Shown: positions 36,353 through 45,392 of the stretch, one piece after another
How positions within the stretch are numbered: position 1 is the stretch's first letter
Layout: every line of letters begins with the position of its first letter
DNA from: Ensifer canadensis
Lineage (GTDB): Bacteria; Pseudomonadota; Alphaproteobacteria; Rhizobiales; Rhizobiaceae
Assembly (NCBI RefSeq): GCF_017488845.2
Contig: NZ_CP083375.1
Location: 62,001 to 126,000 of the forward strand
DNA: 64,000 nucleotides
Direction: 5' to 3'
Position numbers and translations under genes: made by a program
The notes under the pieces: model-generated
The model's input: the letters and a program-made list of their open reading frames with translations, nothing else
Database searches by the model: none
Told to the model about the DNA's origin: nothing

Positions 36353-36661
36353 TCAGTTGAACGGCGATTTCGCGGCGTCCTCACGCGGCGTTCTTGGCAC
36401 AAAACCGACAGCAAATCCGAACAGGCGGCCGATCTTGTCCAGTGTTTCAAGTGTCGGGTTTGCGGTGCCAGCTTCGATTTCGGCGACTTGCCGCCGCGTA
36501 AGACCGAGGGTTTTGGAGAACTCTTCTTGTGTCATCCCAAAGCTCTTGCGGATCTCCACCACAGCGCCCGGCAGGCGCAGCGCACCCTGACGCGCCTGCT
36601 CGGCCAAATTCCGGCGGTGCTCCAGGATTTCTTCTTTCGTGGGTTTTTTCCAGCGGGCCAT
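36353..36661 (-). CDS. HTH protein, antitoxin partner of HipA-like kinase
   Basis: 102 aa. An XRE-type HTH lies at residues ~38-85 (FGMTQEEFSKTLGLTRRQVA, then EIEAGTANPTLETL). The N-terminus is basic and helical. It is 21 nt downstream of the HipA-like gene on the same strand, so kinase-first order, the reverse of E. coli hipBA. Likely the DNA-binding antitoxin. Confidence 0.82.
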   Translation of the reverse strand: MARWKKPTKEEILEHRRNLAEQARQGALRLPGAVVEIRKSFGMTQEEFSKTLGLTRRQVAEIEAGTANPTLETLDKIGRLFGFAVGFVPRTPREDAAKSPFN

Positions 36662-36682
36662 TTGATCAGCTCCATTCTGATG

Positions 36683-38005
36683 TCACGCGCAGGCCACTGA
36701 AACGCTGTCCGCTATCTCAATGCAGCGGCTCATCGCCCGATCGAGAATTTCGGGCGGTGCGCCGATGTCTTTGGCAATTTGCGGCGCCTGCCTCAAGCGT
36801 TCGGCAAATTGGCCGAGCGCGGTTATGAGGCGCGCCTGTTCATCCGGATCGGGCATAAGCTCGGCGCAGATCAGTTTCCAATCCGGAAGGTGATCGCGGC
36901 CTGCATCGCGCATGGAAGCCCAGCGCGTGGAACGAATAATTCCTTCCTTGGCCAGTCGCATGGGTGCGAAATCGAATAGCGGCGACAGCCGGATCCTTCC
37001 GTCAGGATGCTTGCTCAATGCCGAGTTCCGGCCATGATTGTCGGGATTGCCGAGCGCCAGGTTGGCAATGTCGCGCTTCAGGTATTCGACTATGTCAGCG
37101 AACGGATCGGACGAATATCGCTTCAGAACGTCGATATAGATTTCGTGCGAGCCGATATGGCCGAAATCGGCAACGCCAATGGCAGACACCAGACTTTCCT
37201 GCCCAAGGCGTACCGTCTGGCCATTCTTCCCCTTTTTCCGATCGAAACGAGGGATGATCAGGACGCCATCCGCATAGGTTGAGACCTCGCTGACATTCAG
37301 GCCGATTGCCTCAGCAATTCGGGAATAGAGTGCTTCACCTTCGAGAATCAGACGATCAACTGGTTCAGTGCTACGAACCAGTTTGACGATGACATGACGC
37401 ATTGCCTCGTCGTCGGCGACGAAGCTGTCAGGGTAGTATAGTCCGTCGCTCGCTTGGGTCATCGACACTTTCGGCCACTCGCCCTGAAGACCGCTTGAGC
37501 CGGAGGCGAGCATTCCGAAACGATCGGCGACTTCCATGAAGCGGTCCGAACGCTCCAGAATATCCGCCTCGGTAACACCCATGCGCTGTACATCGTGCAA
37601 ACGCTCTGCTTCCGCGTCCGCCGCTTGCCTGATTCGAACATTGCCGATTCCGCCCGTCGCCGATCGAAGAAGCAGAGGAAGATCGGACGCGCGAGACGCT
37701 TCGACGAGCCCAAGATGTTCAGCAAGCTTCCGCCTTGCATGTCCCTGCGGCATCAGATCCAGAAGGAAAGGAGGCCAATGACGGCCATATCGGTTTTCGA
37801 GGTCCACCGGATAGCGGACCGACAGCGCGCGAAGGTCGCAGACCGTTTTGCCTAGCGCGAATTCTTGGGACGCCGCCGCAATGAAATAGTCGAGGTCATA
37901 GTCAACGATCGACGCGCCTTGATAGCCAGTATCGTCGTCGCGTATCTCGAGTGTAGCAGCTTGATGCCACTCACCACTAAAATGGATTTGAAGCGTTAAT
38001 CGCAT
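36683..38005 (-). CDS. HipA-like serine/threonine kinase toxin
   Basis: 440 aa; RBS AAGGAG. Characteristic C-terminal HipA signature: NLALGNPDNHGRNSALSKHP (~residues 310-330) with the catalytic Asp/Asn, then RLSPLFDFAPM with the metal-binding Asp. The N-terminal sub-domain has LLDLMPQGHARRKLAEHLGL. HipA kinases phosphorylate glutamyl-tRNA synthetase or related targets and cause growth arrest (family knowledge). Two direct repeats 15-60 bp upstream (38020, 38064) may be the operator. Confidence 0.88.
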   Translation of the reverse strand: MRLTLQIHFSGEWHQAATLEIRDDDTGYQGASIVDYDLDYFIAAASQEFALGKTVCDLRALSVRYPVDLENRYGRHWPPFLLDLMPQGHARRKLAEHLGLVEASRASDLPLLLRSATGGIGNVRIRQAADAEAERLHDVQRMGVTEADILERSDRFMEVADRFGMLASGSSGLQGEWPKVSMTQASDGLYYPDSFVADDEAMRHVIVKLVRSTEPVDRLILEGEALYSRIAEAIGLNVSEVSTYADGVLIIPRFDRKKGKNGQTVRLGQESLVSAIGVADFGHIGSHEIYIDVLKRYSSDPFADIVEYLKRDIANLALGNPDNHGRNSALSKHPDGRIRLSPLFDFAPMRLAKEGIIRSTRWASMRDAGRDHLPDWKLICAELMPDPDEQARLITALGQFAERLRQAPQIAKDIGAPPEILDRAMSRCIEIADSVSVACA

Positions 38006-38019
38006 TATTGCTCCTTTTA

Positions 38020-38076
38020 ATGGATCAATTAATGCCTTATTGCAAAAAAATCAACCCAACAAAATGGGTCAATAAA
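38020..38076. promoter_or_regulatory. direct-repeat operator candidate for hipA-like module
   Basis: ATGGATCAATTAA (38020-38032) and ATGGGTCAATAAA (38064-38076) share 11 of 13 positions and are 44 bp apart, close to four helical turns. They lie directly upstream of the HipA-like start, where an HTH antitoxin would autoregulate. Confidence 0.4.
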
Positions 38077-38247
38077 ATTCTCGGCTGTCACCTTCGAGAT
38101 CTCGCTTCTGAGGTTAAAGCTTCCTGCTTGGCAGAATTTCCTAATATTCACTTCCGTGCTATCAAAGCATGTGGCGAGGTTCTTACCAAACCTCCGTGTC
38201 CAAAGCTTGCGCTGCCTTTGGGAAACTGCCTTTATTGGGCTAGATGT

Positions 38248-38652
38248 TCATTCAAGCCAGTTTTCGACTCGAAGGGAGCGGACACGGTTAAACTCTCCAG
38301 TATTGGCGGTTACCAGCACTGCCTCTAGCGCATAGGCATGGGCCGCTATGAACAGGTCGTTTGGGCCGATGGGCTTGCCACCGGCCTCCAGTTCAGCACG
38401 GATGCCGCCGTACTCGGTATCGGCAGGAACATCGAGTGGGAGTACTGGTATGCTTCCAAGGATGGCCTCGATCTGCGCCGATAACTTTGCCGATCCTTTT
38501 TTGGCGCTGCCATAACGCAACTCTGCGGCCGTAATGATGCTGACGCAAACTGCATCTGGCCCAACTTCGGCGATGCGTCTTGCGACAGCGCCGTGCGGGT
38601 TTCGCACAAGCTCGGACACGATACTGGTATCCAGCATGTAGAGCTTGCTCAA
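38248..38652 (-). CDS. vapC: VapC-type PIN-domain toxin
   Basis: 134 aa PIN ribonuclease: YMLDTSIVSELVRN (first Asp), ITAAELRYG (Glu), GPNDLFIAAHAYA (Asp) and NTGEFNRVRSLRVENW, all four acidic/metal positions intact. VapC toxins cleave tRNA or rRNA. Start codon overlaps the antitoxin stop (ATGA). Confidence 0.93.
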   Translation of the reverse strand: MSKLYMLDTSIVSELVRNPHGAVARRIAEVGPDAVCVSIITAAELRYGSAKKGSAKLSAQIEAILGSIPVLPLDVPADTEYGGIRAELEAGGKPIGPNDLFIAAHAYALEAVLVTANTGEFNRVRSLRVENWLE

Positions 38653-38918
38653 AGATCAATTTCCTTCACCGGCAACAAGGTATCATCGATATCAGGAAAC
38701 TGATCATCCGGTCCGAGCGGTTCCAGACTGGCCAAAACATCAAGCAGATTCTTCCGGCGCACCGGCTCGATGATAAGCCGATCTCCCTCGCGATGTATCA
38801 TCACCCGGTCACCAGAAAACTCAAAGTCAGCAGGGATACGGACTGCCTGGCTCTTATTATTGCGGAAGAGCTTGGCTTCTCGTGCCGGTGTGGATTCGTG
38901 GTTGCGGAGATGGGGCAT
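38649..38918 (-). CDS. vapB: VapB-type antitoxin
   Basis: 89 aa; near-perfect RBS AAAGGAGG. Swapped-hairpin AbrB DNA-binding N-terminus (KLFRNNKSQAVRIPADFEFS) and an acidic C-terminal part that would wrap the VapC toxin. Length slightly above the usual ~75 aa because of ~14 extra N-terminal residues; AKLFRNN marks the family start. Co-translated with vapC. Confidence 0.92.
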   Translation of the reverse strand: MPHLRNHESTPAREAKLFRNNKSQAVRIPADFEFSGDRVMIHREGDRLIIEPVRRKNLLDVLASLEPLGPDDQFPDIDDTLLPVKEIDL

Positions 38919-38930
38919 GCTGGCCTCCTT

Positions 38931-38952
38931 TGCATATCCATATGTATATGCA
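38931..38952. promoter_or_regulatory. vapBC operator palindrome
   Basis: A 22-bp palindrome with arms TGCATATCCAT and ATGTATATGCA (10 of 11 positions complementary), 13 bp before the vapB start. It is the expected autoregulatory site for a VapBC complex. Confidence 0.7.
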
Positions 38953-39063
38953 CGTGAGCGAGGCAGATTTCAAGCTGCAGCTGGATTAGTGCGCGCTATA
39001 TATCGACTGCGTATTCCGGCGATGTCGGACGGCATTGCTCCAATGTAGGTAGGCTGTTGATCG

Positions 39064-39309
39064 TCATTCCGGCTTCTTGAATCTCACCCCGACGCCGCCG
39101 CCATTGCGTGCGATGAATTCGATGCCGGCATCCTCTAGAGTTATCCTGATCAGTTTCAGGTTTGCTGCTGTAATTGATGGTTGTCCGTCTTCCGATTCTG
39201 AGCGGCGTATCGTCGTGACGCCAATACTTGCAGCCTTCGCGAGATCTTCTGCGGTCCATCGAAGCAGCGCCCTCGCCGCCCTAATTTGAGCTCCGGTTAT
39301 TCCATTCAT
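39064..39309 (-). CDS. small XRE-type HTH regulator
   Basis: 81 aa starting MNGITGAQIRAARALLRWTA, with an HTH (TAEDLAKAASIGVTTIRRSE) and a conserved EDAGIEFIARNGGGVGVRFK tail. This is a very common rhizobial one-domain regulator type. It diverges from the next gene. The RBS is weak. Target unknown. Confidence 0.82.
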   Translation of the reverse strand: MNGITGAQIRAARALLRWTAEDLAKAASIGVTTIRRSESEDGQPSITAANLKLIRITLEDAGIEFIARNGGGVGVRFKKPE

Positions 39310-39433
39310 TTTTTTCGATTTCTCATTGAAGACTTTACGACATGATGATATGAAAACGCCCATAACGGCTGAAATCGGTGTTTCGACCACCGACTCCAGC
39401 CTCACCACAACCAAGCTTACGGGAGCTCGGATC

Positions 39434-39973
39434 ATGGCTGATTCCGACAATAGCAGAACTTTGCCTCCGGTCACCCGGGGAGACTTCCATTCGTCCGTGG
39501 CGGCGTCTTTACCCACATATCCGGAGCTTGCCGCCTCGCTCACCGCGCCGCTGGACGTTTGCAGTGACGATCTCGCGCTCACGATCTGGCGCGAATGGTG
39601 TGCGGCCCGGCAAAATGTGATCGAATCATGCTTGCGACAGCAGGGGCTCGAAACCAAGCTCTTTTCGATGGTCGGCTCACCGCTGGACGCACCCGAGGCT
39701 TTGCAGGCCGCTGACAAGCAAGTCGGATACAGCGAGGCCCTCGAAGAAGAACGGCATGCATCGACCGTAGAGGAGGGGGTGGCGGAAACCCTGTGGGATA
39801 CGCCAGCGGAGTCGATCATCGGCGCAACCGCGAAGCTCCATGCCGTCGTCACCAAGTGGCACCCCTCGCTCATCAGCGATGAGTATCCCTGGCCGCAAAT
39901 CCGTTCCGTCATCGCCGATCTGCTGAAGATCGACGTGAAACACCCTTCCGTGGAGACGCAGCTCGTCCGGTGA
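39434..39973 (+). CDS. conserved hypothetical protein (179 aa)
   Basis: 179 aa from ATG 39434, chosen because GGGAG lies 8 nt upstream; in-frame ATG 39350 would add 28 polar residues without an RBS. The middle segment (LTIWREWCAARQNVIESCLR) and IGATAKLHAVVTKWHPSLIS look like a helical cytoplasmic protein. No known domain recognised. It diverges from the XRE regulator. Confidence 0.6.
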   Translation: MADSDNSRTLPPVTRGDFHSSVAASLPTYPELAASLTAPLDVCSDDLALTIWREWCAARQNVIESCLRQQGLETKLFSMVGSPLDAPEALQAADKQVGYSEALEEERHASTVEEGVAETLWDTPAESIIGATAKLHAVVTKWHPSLISDEYPWPQIRSVIADLLKIDVKHPSVETQLVR

Positions 39974-40169
39974 TTACGCGCAATGGTTCTCCTGATTTTC
40001 ATGCTCGGATTGATGGCGCTTCGTAGCGCATTCGCCTGCAGAGCATACTCTACAAAAACAGTGCGGACCGAACCTTTGAAGACATCGTTCCAGTGATGAA
40101 TGCGCGGTGGGAACCGTTCCGCCGCGGGGTGCCGGTTGCGGCAAAGAATCAAAAAATGGGAACTTCACC

Positions 40170-41762
40170 ATGAAACTGAGAAATCCGTTGCGTTCGTTTT
40201 TGCCGTCCGCGTTGCTGATCGTGCTTGCGGTCTGGAGTGTTCCTTTGGGGCCGGCACAGGCACAGGAGCTTCGCATCGCGACGTCCTACAAGCTGATGAC
40301 GCTCGACCCGCATTACGCAAATCTCAACGAGAATACCTCGTTGCTCTCCCATATCTACGAGCGTCTGGTCTACCAGGACGAGCGCCTCGACCTGAAGCCC
40401 GGCCTTGCCGTTTCCTGGCGGGCGATGTCTGGCACGCAATGGGAATTTAAACTGCGGGAACATGTCCGCTTTCATGATGGTTCGCCGTTTACCGCAGACG
40501 ATGTCGTCTACACGATCGAGCGGATCCGGGATTTCCTCAAACCACCAAGCGGCGGCTTTCGATCCTATGTCAGCGAGATCAAAGCAGTTTCGGCGTCCGA
40601 CCCTCTCACCGTCGTCATCGATACGAACAGCAATGTCCCCAACCTGCCGCTGTCGTTTTCCTCGATCTTCGTTATGCATCGGCCGGGGCAGGGGTTCCAG
40701 ACCACCGAGGAACTCAACGCCGGCAGCCCTCCCGACGGCACAGGGCCTTACAAGTTCGAGAGCTGGAGTTCCGGCGAGATGCTGAAGCTCACGAGGAATG
40801 ACGACTATTGGGGCCGCAGGCCCGCCTGGTCGGCGGTGACGTTCCGGATCATCGAGAACCCGGCGGCGCGGGTGGCGGCGTTGACCACCGGAGATGTCGA
40901 TCTTGCGGATGCCATTCCGGCACGGGACGTGGCTTCGCTCAAACAGCGAGGTGCCAAGATCGAGAGCGTCAGTGCGGCGCGCGTCAATTTCCTGCAGTTC
41001 AACTTGGAAAGAGAGACCGTTCCCGGCGTGACCGGCAAATCCGGCGAGCAGATCGCCAACCCCTTCAAGAATCCCTTGGTCCGCCGCGCGCTTGCGATGG
41101 CAACGGATCGCGGCATTCTCGTCGACAAGATCCTCGCCGGTTACGGAACGGCCGCGGCACAGGTTTTCCCGGGCGGTCTTCCGGGCACTTCGGAAAATCT
41201 GAAGCCGGAGGCCCCCAACTACGATGAAGCGAAAGCGCTTCTCGCAAAGGCTGGATTTCCGAACGGCTTCAACGTTGTTCTCGCCGGACCTACCGGCCGT
41301 TATCCCGGCGACGGCGAGAGTCTCCAGGCGATCGCGCAAAGCTGGGCCCGTATCGGGGTCAGCGTCCAGCCTGCCGCCTTTCCATTTTCGGTCTTCAATA
41401 CCAAGCGTGCTAGCGGCGACTATGTCGTCTGGTACGGCGGCACATCCGGCGAGGCGGTCGACATCATTCTCCACGCTCTCCTGGCCTCGCCAAATCCCGA
41501 ACGTGGGACCGGCGCCTTGAACTTCGGGCACTATCGCAACGAGGCTTTTGACGCGATGCTTGCGAAGGCGGAAAGCATCCAGGAAGGCCCCGAGCGGAAC
41601 AAGGCGCTCGCCGACGCGACGGATGTCGTGATGGCCGACCAGCCGATCATCCCGCTCTATCACTTCCATCATATCGTCGGTTACGGCCCGCGGGTTGGCT
41701 CCTATGTGATGCATCCACGCGGCTGGACGACCGCGATGCAGACGCTTCCAGCGACGGAGTGA
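40170..41762 (+). CDS. oligopeptide ABC transporter, substrate-binding protein
   Basis: 530 aa, family 5 solute-binding protein (DppA/OppA type). Sec signal peptide with cleavage near PAQAQE (residue ~32), then LDPHYANLNENTSLLSHIYE and the family signature FKLREHVRFHDGSPFTADDV. It is the first gene of an operon with two permeases and a double ATPase. The first ~60 nt of the open frame are excluded because MKLRNPLR starts a normal signal peptide. Confidence 0.93.
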   Translation: MKLRNPLRSFLPSALLIVLAVWSVPLGPAQAQELRIATSYKLMTLDPHYANLNENTSLLSHIYERLVYQDERLDLKPGLAVSWRAMSGTQWEFKLREHVRFHDGSPFTADDVVYTIERIRDFLKPPSGGFRSYVSEIKAVSASDPLTVVIDTNSNVPNLPLSFSSIFVMHRPGQGFQTTEELNAGSPPDGTGPYKFESWSSGEMLKLTRNDDYWGRRPAWSAVTFRIIENPAARVAALTTGDVDLADAIPARDVASLKQRGAKIESVSAARVNFLQFNLERETVPGVTGKSGEQIANPFKNPLVRRALAMATDRGILVDKILAGYGTAAAQVFPGGLPGTSENLKPEAPNYDEAKALLAKAGFPNGFNVVLAGPTGRYPGDGESLQAIAQSWARIGVSVQPAAFPFSVFNTKRASGDYVVWYGGTSGEAVDIILHALLASPNPERGTGALNFGHYRNEAFDAMLAKAESIQEGPERNKALADATDVVMADQPIIPLYHFHHIVGYGPRVGSYVMHPRGWTTAMQTLPATE

Positions 41763-41768
41763 ACGATC

Positions 41769-42746
41769 ATGCCCTTGATTTCATCTGCATTGGGAAGACT
41801 GGGCCAAGCCTTCCTTCTCCTCCTTGCGATGTCGTTGATCGGATTCATCGGCATTCACAGCATCGGCAATCCGGTCTTCAACATCGTCAATATCGAAACC
41901 GCCACACCTGAGGATATCCAGCGAGCGACCGTCGCGCTGGGACTGGATCAGCCGATCTGGCGCCAGTACTTCCTCTTCATCGGCAACGTCGTCCAGGGAA
42001 ACTTCGGGACCTCATACATCTATCATTTGCCGGCCCTCAAGCTGGTCATGAGCAAGCTTCCCGCGACCCTCGAGCTCGCATGTATCGCGATGCTCATCGC
42101 GGCTCCGGCCGGAACAGGAGTGGGGCTCCTGGCCGGCCGGAGGAAGGGCACGCTGCTCGACCGGACTGTTCTCAGATCGAGTGTATTCGCACTGAGCGTT
42201 CCATCATTCTGGCTGAGCATGATGCTGATCCTCACCGGCGCCATCCTGACAGGCTGGTTTCCATCCGGGGGCAGGGGTGCGACGGCAAGTTTCCTCGGGC
42301 AGGAATGGAGCGTCCTTACATGGGACGGGTTGTGGCACATGGTTCTTCCCGTGCTTGCGCTCGCGATCCCGAACATTGCGCTTATCGCGCGGCTTTCACG
42401 ATCGGGCACGATCGAAGTCGAGAGCCTGGATTTTACGAGGTTTTGCCGTGCGAAGGGGCTTTCTTCACGAAGGATCCTGCTCCGCCACACCCTGCCGAAC
42501 ATCAGCATGCCGATCGTGACGATCATCGGCCTGCAATTCGGCGGCATGCTCGCCTTTGCGGTGGTGGTGGAATCGATTTTCTCGTGGCCGGGCGTCGGCA
42601 AGCTCCTGATCGACTCCATCCAGCTTCTCGATAGGCCGGTGGTCATGGCGACACTGACCTTCATCTCGGTCGCGTTTGTGGCCCTGAATGCCTTTGTCGA
42701 CCTCTTCCATGCCGTGCTCGACCCTCGCGTGCGCCTGGCCTCATAA
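41769..42746 (+). CDS. oligopeptide ABC transporter permease (DppB type)
   Basis: 325 aa, six predicted membrane segments, the DppB N-terminal block AFLLLLAMSLIGFIGIHSIG and the EAA loop (FTRFCRAKGLSSRRILLRHT). Gap of 6 nt from the binding-protein gene. It pairs with the next permease to form the channel. Confidence 0.92.
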   Translation: MPLISSALGRLGQAFLLLLAMSLIGFIGIHSIGNPVFNIVNIETATPEDIQRATVALGLDQPIWRQYFLFIGNVVQGNFGTSYIYHLPALKLVMSKLPATLELACIAMLIAAPAGTGVGLLAGRRKGTLLDRTVLRSSVFALSVPSFWLSMMLILTGAILTGWFPSGGRGATASFLGQEWSVLTWDGLWHMVLPVLALAIPNIALIARLSRSGTIEVESLDFTRFCRAKGLSSRRILLRHTLPNISMPIVTIIGLQFGGMLAFAVVVESIFSWPGVGKLLIDSIQLLDRPVVMATLTFISVAFVALNAFVDLFHAVLDPRVRLAS

Positions 42747-42757
42747 AGGGAACTGCC

Positions 42758-43633
42758 ATGAAAGCTCATATTCTCCGGGCGTTGAACCGGCGTCCTCAAT
42801 GGCCGATGCCAGATGTGTCCAAGATCCTACTTGTAGCCTATATCCTGTTTGCTATCGCCGCACCGGCGATTGCGCCGCAAAACCCCTACGACCCCCTGCA
42901 AATCTACGGATGGGAGGCGTCTTCTCCTCCGGGCACGTGGGGGAGCGGTGGCTATCTTTACTTGCTTGGAACGGATGGGCTCGGCAGGGATATCGTCAGC
43001 TGTATCCTCTACGGCTTGCGGATCAGCTTGGTGGTGTCTGTCACAAGCGCTGCGATCGCCGCCCTGATCGGGCTGACGGCCGGCGTCAGCGCCGCCTATT
43101 TCGGCAAGTGGGCGGACGTCGCCATCATGCGGCTCGTTGATCTTCAGCTCAGCCTACCGACGATCCTGGTCGCCCTGATCGCGATCGTCACGCTTGGCCC
43201 CGGCATAGACCGGATCATTCTGGCGCTGATCATCGCCCAGTGGGCAAGCTATGCCCGGTTGGCGCGCAGCGTGGCGCTCAGCGAGACCAACAAGTCCTAC
43301 ATGGACGCGGCCCGGCTGATGCGGTTGCCGACATCCAGGATCATCTTTCGTCACCTGCTTCCGAACAGCATCGCGCCGGCGGTGACCTTGATCCCGATCG
43401 AAGTCGGCCATGCGATCGCGCTGGAAGCGACCCTGTCCTTTCTTGGCCTCGGTGTTCCAATCGACAAGCCTTCCCTGGGCTCCACAGTCGCAAATGGCTT
43501 CCAATACCTTCTGACCGGCCAGTACTGGATCAGCCTTTTTCCCGGGCTGGCCCTCTTCGGTCTGATCGCAAGCATCAACCTCGTCGGTGAAGACGTTCGT
43601 CTTCGACTCGACCCAAGGAGCCGTCCGGCATGA
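42758..43633 (+). CDS. oligopeptide ABC transporter permease (DppC type)
   Basis: 291 aa, DppC family with LLGTDGLGRDIVSCILYGLR and the EAA motif region (YMDAARLMRLPTSRIIFRHL). Five to six membrane segments. The stop overlaps the ATPase start (ATGA). Confidence 0.92.
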   Translation: MKAHILRALNRRPQWPMPDVSKILLVAYILFAIAAPAIAPQNPYDPLQIYGWEASSPPGTWGSGGYLYLLGTDGLGRDIVSCILYGLRISLVVSVTSAAIAALIGLTAGVSAAYFGKWADVAIMRLVDLQLSLPTILVALIAIVTLGPGIDRIILALIIAQWASYARLARSVALSETNKSYMDAARLMRLPTSRIIFRHLLPNSIAPAVTLIPIEVGHAIALEATLSFLGLGVPIDKPSLGSTVANGFQYLLTGQYWISLFPGLALFGLIASINLVGEDVRLRLDPRSRPA

Positions 43634-45300
43634 CTTTCGAAACTGGAAAAACGCCTCTGCTTCGGGTGAAGAACCTCGGTCTTCAACATCTCTCCGAATC
43701 CGGACCGGTAACGATCCTGCAAGATGTGGGTTTCGAGCTTGGGCGCGGAGAGATCCTTGGCATCATCGGTGAATCGGGGGCCGGAAAATCGACAGTAGGC
43801 AATGCAATCCTCGGCTTGCTTAGTCCTGAGTTTGAGCAGACGTCGGGCACGATCGAATTCGACGGCAAACCGATCGACGCCACGGGAGAGGGGCAGGGCG
43901 CTATCCGAGGACGGCGGATCTCCGCCATCTTCCAGGATCATACCGCCTCGCTCGACCCTCTGATGAGCGTCGGCGCACAGGTGGAGGAAACGATCCTCGC
44001 CGTCGACAGCTCTGTCTCGAGACGCGACGCTCGCATGCGCGCGGTCGAGCTTATGGCCCGCGTCGGTATTCCGGAGCCGCAGCGTCGGTACGGCAATTAT
44101 CCACATCAGTTCTCCGGAGGGCAAAGACAACGGGCGGTCATTGCGATCGCACTGGCGGGATCGCCCGAAATTATCATCGCCGACGAGCCGACCTCGGCAC
44201 TGGATGCCACGGTCCAGAAGCAGATTCTCAAACTCCTTCGAACCCTCGTCGATGAGACGGGCGTCTCCATCATCCTGGTCACCCACGACATGGGCGTGGT
44301 TTCCGAAATCACCGACCGGGTTCTCGTCATGAAAAAGGGTCAGGTGGTGGAACAGGATCACACCGCGACCATTCTGGATGCGCCCAGGAACGACTACACG
44401 CGCAGTCTGCTTGCCGCGGTCCCGCGCCTGCGGATCTCGACAGCGGTAGTGGACGCGGAAGCTAACGGCAGCCGGACCATGTCCTCCGATGGCGGGGAGG
44501 GCGACAACGTGCTTCTCGTTGCAGAGGGTGTTTCGAAAACCTTCTCCTCGCAAGGGTTCTCATGGGGCCGTGGCCGAAACGCGGCAAAGTTTGCGTTGCG
44601 GGGCGCATGCATACGGCTGTCGCGCGGCGAGATCACCGGCATTGTCGGGGAGAGTGGAAGCGGAAAGACAACGCTCGGCCGGATCATCGCCGGACTGGAC
44701 ACGGCCTCAGTGGGACGGGTGACGATCGGCCGAAACGAGTTCGATGTTTCAAAAAGTGGCCGCCGCAATGGGCTCCTTGGCCGTGTGCAGATGGTATTTC
44801 AGGATCCCGCTGTGTCGCTCAATCCCAGGATGACCATCGACGAGACGTTGCGCGAAAGCATCCGCTTTGGCGCAGATATGCGTCCCGGTGAAGAGCCCGC
44901 GGACGTGGGCATGATGATGGATCGGCTTGGTCTATCCCGGAGCCTGCTCACCCGATATCCGCATCAGCTGTCGGGCGGCCAGAAGCAGCGCGTTTGCATT
45001 GCGCGGGCGCTGCTGGCGAGGCCTGAGATCATCATTGCAGATGAGCCGACATCAGCGCTCGACGTGTCCGTACAGGCAGACATCGTCAAGCTTCTTAAAG
45101 AGAGCATCGCCGAGCGGGACATGACGATGATCTTCATCTCGCACGACCTTGCCGTCGTGCAGCAGCTCTGCAGTTCCGTCTACATCTTCAAGGATGGTCG
45201 GATCGAGGACTTCGGATCCTCCGACTTCATCTTCTCGCAATCGCAAAATCCCTACACGCGCACCCTCATCGACGCCCGGCCTCTCCGGTTCACCTGTTGA
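43630..45300 (+). CDS. oligopeptide ABC transporter, duplicated ATP-binding protein
   Basis: 556 aa holding two complete ABC cassettes, equivalent to DppD+DppF fused. Cassette 1: Walker A GESGAGKST (~residue 54), signature FSGGQRQRA, Walker B IIIADEPTSALD. Cassette 2: GESGSGKTT (~340), LSGGQKQRV, IIIADEPTSALD. Both look catalytically intact. Completes a self-contained transporter. Confidence 0.94.
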   Translation: MTFETGKTPLLRVKNLGLQHLSESGPVTILQDVGFELGRGEILGIIGESGAGKSTVGNAILGLLSPEFEQTSGTIEFDGKPIDATGEGQGAIRGRRISAIFQDHTASLDPLMSVGAQVEETILAVDSSVSRRDARMRAVELMARVGIPEPQRRYGNYPHQFSGGQRQRAVIAIALAGSPEIIIADEPTSALDATVQKQILKLLRTLVDETGVSIILVTHDMGVVSEITDRVLVMKKGQVVEQDHTATILDAPRNDYTRSLLAAVPRLRISTAVVDAEANGSRTMSSDGGEGDNVLLVAEGVSKTFSSQGFSWGRGRNAAKFALRGACIRLSRGEITGIVGESGSGKTTLGRIIAGLDTASVGRVTIGRNEFDVSKSGRRNGLLGRVQMVFQDPAVSLNPRMTIDETLRESIRFGADMRPGEEPADVGMMMDRLGLSRSLLTRYPHQLSGGQKQRVCIARALLARPEIIIADEPTSALDVSVQADIVKLLKESIAERDMTMIFISHDLAVVQQLCSSVYIFKDGRIEDFGSSDFIFSQSQNPYTRTLIDARPLRFTC

Positions 45301-45392
45301 GTGCTGCTGGGCCGCAGCTGCGCGCCGGCGGCCCAGCGTTCAACATCCATTTTCCGAACATTGGCGGCTCTTGCCGCCCCAAAAGGTGATAC

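Noticed and set aside
40149..41714. Minus-strand ORF of 521 aa
   Set aside because: Antisense to the substrate-binding protein, which has a signal peptide and the family signature.
43351..44553. Minus-strand ORF of 400 aa
   Set aside because: Antisense to the permease and ATPase genes; composition biased, no RBS.
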